Of a stretch of DNA of 13,779 nt, positions 10,073 through 13,779 are shown one piece after another (position 1 is the first letter of the stretch; every line of letters starts with the position of its first letter). Position numbers and translations under genes: made by a program. Under the pieces are notes generated by a model. That model did no database searches and was not told the DNA's origin. It saw only the letters and a list, made by a program, of their open reading frames with translations. The stretch spans positions 1 to 13,779 of the forward strand of contig JAJAZI010000365.1 of the NCBI GenBank assembly GCA_026785785.1, written 5' to 3'. This DNA is from Microbacteriaceae bacterium. GTDB lineage: Bacteria; Actinomycetota; Actinomycetes; Actinomycetales; Microbacteriaceae.

Positions 10073-10089
10073 GTACCCCTATAGGGTAC
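10073..10089. promoter_or_regulatory. CsoR/CstR-like operator candidate (orphan)
   Basis: GTACCCCTATAGGGTAC is a dyad with perfect 6-bp arms (GTACCC/GGGTAC) around CTATA. It matches the TACCC-N-GGGTA form of operators bound by CsoR-family copper or persulfide sensors (established for the family). No intact gene starts next to it: the ku remnant ends 22 bases to the right on the opposite strand and only relics lie to the left. No csoR, copper or sulfur gene is in the window. Confidence 0.45.
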
Positions 10090-10110
10090 GGATTCGCTGG
10101 GAATGAGAAC

Positions 10111-10848
10111 CTAGCCTGACGCGGCGTTGCCTCTCGGCATCGTCGCCCGAGGCGATCGCCGGGCACCCTTCTTCTGCCCGCCGGCGGCACGTGACTTGTC
10201 GATGCTCTTCCGCAGCGCCTCCATGAGATCGAGAACCTCGCCGCCGCCCCCGTCCTCGGGTTTCTCCCCGACGATCTTCTCCGTGTCGATCGCCTCACCG
10301 CACTCGAGCTTCGCCTCGACGAGCTAGCGCAACTGATCCTCGTAGTGGTCGCTGAAGCACTCCGGCTCGAAGTCGGACTCGAAGCTGCGGATGAACTCAT
10401 CCACCAGCTCGAGTTCCTTCGCCGAGATCGACACACGCTCCTCGAGGGATGGGAAAACGGCCTGACGCATCTCCTCATCCCACAGCAGCGCCTGCAGAAC
10501 GAGCACGTCGTCGCGCACCCGCAGGGCCCCGAGCCTGGTCTTCTGCCGCAGCACGAACTGCACGATGGCGGTGCGGTTGGTCTCCTCGAGCGTGCGGCGC
10601 AGCAGGGTGTGGGCCTTGGCAGACTTCGACGCCGGCTCGAGGTAGTAGCTGCGGTCGAACCTGATCGGGTCGATGTGCTCGTGATCGACGACCTCGCAGG
10701 GCCGCTGATACCGGATGCACCCGCCGTCTTCATCGTGGACCTGCTGCAGCTTCAGGTCGTGATCCTCGGTGGCGCTGTCGAGTTGCACTGGCACGTTGAC
10801 GAGGCCACAGGTGATTGGGCCGCTCCAGATCGCTCGTATCTGCGCCAT
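10111..10848 (-). pseudogene. ku: Ku (bacterial NHEJ DNA end-binding protein), doubly damaged
   Basis: The frame reads as a bacterial Ku: RAIWSGPITCGLVNVPVQLD (5-24), IDPIRFDRSYYLEP, LLRRTLEETNRTAIVQFVLR, then VLDLMEALRKSID and a basic tail. Two lesions are visible. First, about 50 residues normally found between CEV(CG) and the IDP..FD segment are missing at about residue 53, an in-frame internal deletion. Second, TAG at 10324-10326 interrupts the conserved LRQL(V/I)xAKLE segment, consistent with CAG to TAG; the frame stays open and Ku-like for 70 more codons to the natural TAG at 10111-10113. If translated, the product would be 174 residues and lack part of the DNA-encircling ring plus the LigD-interacting tail. 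It is divergent from the ligD relic, the usual ku/ligD layout. Confidence 0.88.
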
Positions 10849-10946
10849 TGTGCGACGCGAGTTCGTGCGGCGGAAAACTCCCTGGGGCTCTGGGCCTCAC
10901 GATCAAGGGTCTCTCCCGCGGGGCGAGCACCCGGTGAGGATGAGCC

Positions 10947-11051
10947 ATGTCCCGCGCAGAGGCCACTCGGTCGGCACCGACGATCGTCACCGTCGACGGC
11001 TGCCGCATCCGCCTCACCAACCTCGACAGGATCCTCTACCCCGGGAGCAAC
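10947..11051 (+). pseudogene. ligD: LigD (NHEJ polymerase/ligase), N-terminal relic
   Basis: ATG 10947, with GAGG 7 bases upstream, opens a frame whose residues 12-33 (TIVTVDGCRIRLTNLDRILYPG) match the start of the LigD primase-polymerase domain. The expected continuation (TTK..VLDYY and so on) is absent; downstream all frames lose similarity, so nearly the whole gene has been deleted. Its position 98 bases from and divergent to the ku relic supports the call. The same frame stays open by chance to 11870 and joins the next gene, which would mislead automatic annotation. Confidence 0.7.
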
Positions 11052-11363
11052 TTGAACCCTCGTTCTTCCGCCCGGCCTCGACCGTGTTCGTCGACGGGAG
11101 GCTCGAGGGAGGGATCTCCTCCCGCCCGTTCCCCGGACCGGCATCGACGCTTGTCCGGACGAAGCGGGCGATGCACACCTGGCCGTGCACGGGGTCCGAG
11201 AGCAAGCCGTTCACCGCTGGCGCCGCCGACTCCTGAACTCACTGCAACGGTCGGTTCAGCGGGCCCGGCCGTCGGCTGGCCCGCGGTCGCACGCTCGACG
11301 GGTACGAAGTACCGTAGAACCACGCGTCACTCACGAGATCGTTGTCGACCAAAGGATTCCGCC
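11052..11363. other. Unassigned stretch between ligD relic and helical-repeat gene
   Basis: One plus-strand frame ending in TGA at 11234-11236 reads FVDGRLEGGISSRPFPG and similar but matches no family I recognise; it may be foreign or eroded ligD-region DNA brought in by the deletion. A perfect dyad GCGGGCC (11259-11265) / GGCCCGC (11278-11284) could act as a terminator. GGTAC-GAA-GTACC at 11301-11313 is a small perfect palindrome in the probable promoter region of the following gene. Confidence 0.35.
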
Positions 11364-11870
11364 ATGCGCCTCAAACTGATTTTCATCGTCGGGCTTGCCG
11401 CCGGATACGTACTCGGTGCCCGTTCGGGTCGGGCACCCTACGAGCGCCTGAAGGCGAAGAGCACCGAGGCGTGGGAGGACCCGCGCGTGCAGAAGGTCGT
11501 TCACGAAGCCGAAGACTTCGTCAAGGAAAACGCACCGATCGTCGCGGACAAAGTCGCAGGCGGCGCCAAGGTCGCCGCGCAGAAGGTCGCCGAGGGCTCT
11601 AAGGTCGCCGCCGAGGGGGCCAAGTCCGTCGGGGAGAAGATCGCTGGCACGTCCAGGATCGCCGGCCAGTCTGTCTCCGAGGGCACCAAGGTGGCCGTCG
11701 CTGGAGCGGTGGATGCCGCGTCGAAGCTCGCCGACACCGCGAAAGACGTGAGCGAGAAGGTCGCGGAGGCCGCGAAGGCCGTCGCCGACAAGGTCACGGG
11801 CAGCGAGCCGAGCACAGAAGAAGGCAGCGAAGCCAACGACGGCAACGAGGGCAACAGCGACAAGAGCTAG
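11364..11870 (+). CDS. Membrane-anchored LEA/apolipoprotein-like helical repeat protein
   Basis: A 168-residue protein with one N-terminal hydrophobic segment, LIFIVGLAAGYVLGARSGR (5-23), of the kind found in actinobacterial YtxH-like proteins (GYVLGAR.GR..YE). It continues with a long amphipathic helix built from degenerate 11-residue-like repeats (about 59-146: VADKVAGGAKVAAQKVAEGS, EKIAGTSRIAG, KVAEAAKAVADKV) and ends in a disordered acidic Ser/Glu/Asn tail. Such Ala/Lys/Val/Glu repeats resemble LEA and apolipoprotein-type proteins that coat membranes or protect against desiccation (inference). ATG 11364 is chosen because AAAGGA (11351-11356) sits 7 bases upstream, although the same frame is open further left. 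It is the only gene without damage among the surrounding relics. A perfect hairpin follows 19 bases after the stop. Exact function is unknown. Confidence 0.85.
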   Translation: MRLKLIFIVGLAAGYVLGARSGRAPYERLKAKSTEAWEDPRVQKVVHEAEDFVKENAPIVADKVAGGAKVAAQKVAEGSKVAAEGAKSVGEKIAGTSRIAGQSVSEGTKVAVAGAVDAASKLADTAKDVSEKVAEAAKAVADKVTGSEPSTEEGSEANDGNEGNSDKS

Positions 11871-11889
11871 CTCCACTCCGGCCACGCGT

Positions 11890-11906
11890 GTGCGCGGTGC
11901 GCGCAC
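11890..11906 (+). terminator. Hairpin after the helical-repeat gene
   Basis: GTGCGCG-GTG-CGCGCAC is a perfect 7-bp GC-rich stem with a 3-base loop, 19 bases after the stop codon. It has no T-run but is well placed as a terminator. Confidence 0.5.
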
Positions 11907-11916
11907 TCTCGCGCCG

Positions 11917-11954
11917 GTGTTATTCGCTCCCGCGGGTGTTATTCGCTCCCGCGG
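11917..11954. repeat. 19-bp tandem repeat, two exact copies
   Basis: GTGTTATTCGCTCCCGCGG occurs twice in direct succession (11917-11935, 11936-11954). Looser versions follow: GTGAAATCGTGTCCACG from 11955 and GTGTAATCGCGTACGCG from 11991, so this may be an eroded four-unit array. It lies between the terminator hairpin and the possible IS end. Confidence 0.8.
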
Positions 11955-11959
11955 GTGAA

Positions 11960-11989
11960 ATCGTGTCCACGATCCCTTGAGACTGGACA
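11960..11989. mobile_element. Possible IS481-type end or protein-binding dyad
   Basis: ATCGTG-TC-CACGAT (11960-11973) is a perfect dyad, overlapped by TGTCCA (11964) ... TGGACA (11984). The string TGTCCACGATCCCTTGAGAC resembles, from memory, the TGT...GATnnCnnGAGAC ends of IS481-family elements. No transposase remains nearby, so this would be a relic end; an operator is the alternative. Confidence 0.3.
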
Positions 11990-12249
11990 GGTGTAATCGC
12001 GTACGCGCCAACGAACAACACCAGCGGCTGCGGAGCGCTCAGCGACCTCGGCCCACCCGCCCCGCTGACCCGCCCCGGTCACACGACCCGTTCTCACGAC
12101 CCCCGCGATCACGTCAAGGGGTACAGCATTCTCGCCTGCGGGCATAATCTTGCCCCATAAGCGCCTGACGCCTGAGTCCGATTCCCGAGTCGAGAGGGTT
12201 CCGGCGCTACGATCCGCGACTGCGACGTCATCGTGATGGATCGAGAAGT

Positions 12250-12285
12250 GGGGCGGGAACTGCCATGATCCACAGTTCCCGCCCC
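12250..12285. repeat. Stem-loop 1: perfect 13-bp inverted repeat
   Basis: GGGGCGGGAACTG (12250-12262) is exactly complementary to CAGTTCCCGCCCC (12273-12285) around a 10-base loop. It is far stronger than expected by chance. There is no adjacent coding gene on the left and no T-run, so a role as terminator, IS relic or RNA element stays open. Confidence 0.75.
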
Positions 12286-12317
12286 CGTTAACCCCAGGCC
12301 CCCGTCTGTGGCGACGC

Positions 12318-12354
12318 AGAAGGATTCCGACGCTCCCGAAGCATCGGCCCTTCT
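12318..12354. repeat. Stem-loop 2: interrupted inverted repeat
   Basis: AGAAGG (12318-12323) pairs with CCTTCT (12349-12354), and inside it CCGA (12327-12330) pairs with TCGG (12344-12347), separated by an asymmetric internal loop (ATT opposite C). Weaker than the two flanking structures but positioned between them. Confidence 0.45.
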
Positions 12355-12361
12355 TCGCAGT

Positions 12362-12440
12362 GATGACGGCGGCCGCACGTCGTTGACATCCGCATCCGAT
12401 CGCCCCCGCGATCCGATGCCGACCACGTGCCGCCGTCATC
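12362..12440. repeat. Stem-loop 3: nested inverted repeats
   Basis: The outer arms GATGACGGCGGC (12362-12373) and GCCGCCGTCATC (12429-12440) are perfectly complementary, and the pairing continues through ACGT after a 3-base bulge. Inside lie GCATCCGATCGC (12392-12403) and GCGATCCGATGC (12408-12419), complementary at 11 of 12 positions around a CCCC loop. Together they would fold into a long two-stage hairpin ending about 80 bases before the hsp20 ribosome binding site. Confidence 0.75.
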
Positions 12441-12521
12441 CCTAGCCCCCCGGCTAAGTTGCTGGTCCCACTCTAGGCAGCGTGTGCCGAAGCGCGCGTC
12501 CCCCAGACCGAGGGTCCACAC

Positions 12522-12529
12522 AAAGGAGG
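12522..12529 (+). promoter_or_regulatory. Strong Shine-Dalgarno of the hsp20 relic
   Basis: AAAGGAGG is a near-perfect ribosome binding site, but no start codon stands at the right distance: the in-frame codons that follow are CAC GCG GCG. This suggests that the original ATG has been mutated. Confidence 0.6.
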
Positions 12530-12545
12530 ACACGCGGCGGGGGAA

Positions 12546-12985
12546 TTGATCGAATTCGGGGTACACAGGGACTGGCGTGGCCCCTGAGCGCGGGGCACGC
12601 CTCGCCTGATGCCGATTGATCTCTACGCCAACAGGGACCACTACGTGCTCGCCGCCGACATGCCCGGCATCGACCCGGGATCGGTCGACATCGACGTCGA
12701 CGGGCAACTCCTCACGATTCGGGCGGAGCGCACCCTGAGCAATTCGACGGGTCTGCAGTGGCTGTCCCGCGAGCGTCAGGCCGGGTCGTTCCTGCGCCAG
12801 CTGAACCTGGGGCAGCGCATCGATACAGAGCACATCGCCGCGAGCAAGGACAACGGCGTACTGGGCGGATTCAAATGGTGGAGAAGGGCAAGCCGCGCAA
12901 GTTCGAGACCATGAGCACGGCGATGTCCGGACAGCAGCGGGAGCTGCAGAGCGAATCGACGAGCGAGAAGAAATCCAGCAAGTAG
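12546..12985 (+). pseudogene. Hsp20 / alpha-crystallin small heat-shock protein, broken
   Basis: The sequence reads as a small heat-shock chaperone in pieces. The N-terminal arm FGVHRDWRG runs into TGA at 12585-12587. The alpha-crystallin domain follows in the same frame from MPIDLY (12609), with DHYVLAADMPGIDPGSVDID, LLTIRAERT, RQLNLG and a final NGVL. At about 12861-12863 one base is missing: the C-terminal part (IQMVEKGKPRKFE, then a Ser/Glu/Lys-rich tail) continues in the -1 frame to TAG 12983-12985. Start codon loss, a nonsense codon and a frameshift leave at most a 101-residue internal ORF (12609-12914) lacking the last strands, which is unlikely to work. Restored, the gene would have the usual length of about 145-150 residues. 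Confidence 0.8.
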
Positions 12986-13128
12986 GTCGCGGATCACCGC
13001 GGTCACCCGCCCCCGCGTCGGCGCCGGAGGAGCTGGATGCGATGGTCGATGCCCTTCCCTGCAACGAAAAGCTCGGCACCTCCCGGGACGATCTCGACGA
13101 CGCAGCAGGCGGACCGATGCAGATTCCG

Positions 13129-13134
13129 TAGGCT
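13129..13134 (+). promoter_or_regulatory. TANNNT -10 box for a leaderless pabC transcript
   Basis: TAGGCT lies 6 bases before the ATG at 13141, the spacing that places the transcription start at the ATG itself, as in many actinobacterial leaderless genes. No Shine-Dalgarno is present, which agrees. Confidence 0.45.
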
Positions 13135-13140
13135 GGGACG

Positions 13141-13779
13141 ATGAGCACCACGCCGGCATCCGCCCTCGCGATCCTGAACCAGCCCTCCCGGCATGCGCCG
13201 GAGAATCTCGACGGCGCAGCCCCACTGCGATTCGTCGACCCTGACGCGTTCCATGTTGGTGTGCGCGACCTCGGCATCACCCGCGGCGACGGCATCTTCG
13301 AGACGATCGGTGCGGTGTCGGGCACTCCGCAGGCGCTCGGGGCGCACCTGCGCCGCTTCGCGGGGTCGGCGGCGGCGCTCGACCTGCCCGAGCCAGACCT
13401 CGATGCGTGGCGGGCCGCGATCGCCGCCGTCGCCGACGCCCTCGCCGGCCACAGCGAAGCAGCGATCAAGATGATCTACACCCGCGGCATCGAGGGCGAC
13501 GGCCGCCCGACCGGATGGGTGCACGGCTTCGCCAGTTCGGACTTCGCGGCGGCACGACGAGACGGGCTGCGCGTCGTGACCCTGGATCGCGGCTATCGGC
13601 ACGATGTCGGGAGCTCATCGCCGTGGCTCCTGCAAGGGGCGAAGACCCTCTCCTATGCGGTGAACAGCGCGGGGGGGGGGGCGGCGGCCGCCCCCCGGCC
13701 GCCCCCGGGGGGGGGGGTGGTTGGTGGACGGGGTGTTGTGGGGGGGCCGCCCCCCCCCCGGGGGGGGGTTGGGGGGGGG
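13141..13779 (+). CDS. pabC: Aminodeoxychorismate lyase (class IV aminotransferase), partial
   Basis: The 5' part of a fold-type IV PLP enzyme, most like 4-amino-4-deoxychorismate lyase, which makes p-aminobenzoate and pyruvate for folate synthesis. Visible motifs: VGVRDLGITRGDGIFETIG (39-57) and QGAKTLSYAVN with the presumed PLP lysine Lys168; 177 residues are credible. Branched-chain or D-amino acid aminotransferase are alternatives in the same family, but the DGIFET and KTLSYA context favours PabC. From about 13671 the bases turn into long G and C runs and the translation into Gly/Pro/Ala, so the C-terminal third is not real sequence. No stop is reached by the end of the window; treat the gene as truncated at about 13671. 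Confidence 0.82.
   Translation, partial: MSTTPASALAILNQPSRHAPENLDGAAPLRFVDPDAFHVGVRDLGITRGDGIFETIGAVSGTPQALGAHLRRFAGSAAALDLPEPDLDAWRAAIAAVADALAGHSEAAIKMIYTRGIEGDGRPTGWVHGFASSDFAAARRDGLRVVTLDRGYRHDVGSSSPWLLQGAKTLSYAVNSAGGGAAAAPRPPPGGGVVGGRGVVGGPPPPRGGVGGG
13671..13779. other. G/C homopolymer junk at the window end
   Basis: About 109 bases made almost only of G and C runs (for example ten or more G in a row several times), with occasional T and hardly any A. They interrupt a conserved gene at mid-domain. This is best read as low-quality base calls or an assembly artefact at a contig end. Confidence 0.85.

Noticed and set aside
10324..10326. Programmed stop-codon read-through or recoding in ku
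   Set aside because: The frame after the TAG is Ku-like, but the gene also has a large internal deletion, so simple decay explains it better.
11939..12439. 166-codon minus-strand ORF across the stem-loop region
   Set aside because: It runs through long inverted repeats, has no recognisable domain and an unlikely composition.
12362..12460. Integron attC site
   Set aside because: The nested hairpin and the nearby GGCTAAGTT prompted the idea, but the paired core sites are not arranged as in attC and there is no integrase or cassette.
13036..13128. Short plus-strand frame reading EELDAMVDALPCNEKLGTSR before pabC
   Set aside because: It looks somewhat protein-like and might be the tail of a lost gene, but it is too short and no family is recognised.
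12288..13469. 393-codon minus-strand ORF opposite hsp20 and pabC
   Set aside because: Antisense to two clearly recognisable plus-strand sequences; Ser/Arg/Ala-rich with no motif.

Overview
The window is high-GC DNA with actinobacterial gene content: HelR/HelD-type RNA polymerase recycling ATPase, Ada-AlkA fusion, PrsW protease and Ku/LigD remnants. Several starts carry a TANNNT -10 box directly before the start codon, as in leaderless actinobacterial mRNAs. The protein styles fit Microbacteriaceae, but the genus cannot be fixed from the sequence alone.

Left part (39-7857): six intact genes, all on the minus strand and read leftwards. Ribokinase, a GlcD-type FAD-linked oxidase and a PrsW-family membrane protease overlap by 7 and 4 bases and form a clear operon. 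After a 114-base gap come HelR, an atypical acyl-CoA dehydrogenase-fold protein and an alpha/beta hydrolase of the carboxylesterase type. Opposite the ribokinase, across a 109-base divergent promoter region, lies a plus-strand Ada-AlkA fusion for alkylation repair (7967-9448).

Right part (9449-13000): a graveyard of stress and repair genes. It holds a fragment of a DUF6328 membrane protein, a ku gene with both an internal in-frame deletion and an in-frame stop, the first ~33 codons of a divergently oriented ligD, and an hsp20 gene with a nonsense codon and a frameshift. The bacterial NHEJ locus (ku <-> ligD) therefore appears dead here. One intact gene sits among them: a membrane-anchored, LEA/apolipoprotein-like helical repeat protein (11364-11870). 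The non-coding DNA in this part is rich in dyads: an orphan CsoR-like operator, a 19-bp tandem repeat, a possible IS481-type end, and a run of three consecutive stem-loops (12250-12440) before the hsp20 remnant.

Right edge (13141-13779): the start of a class IV aminotransferase, probably aminodeoxychorismate lyase (pabC). Its sequence collapses into G/C homopolymers after about 13671, which looks like a sequencing or assembly artefact at a contig end rather than biology.
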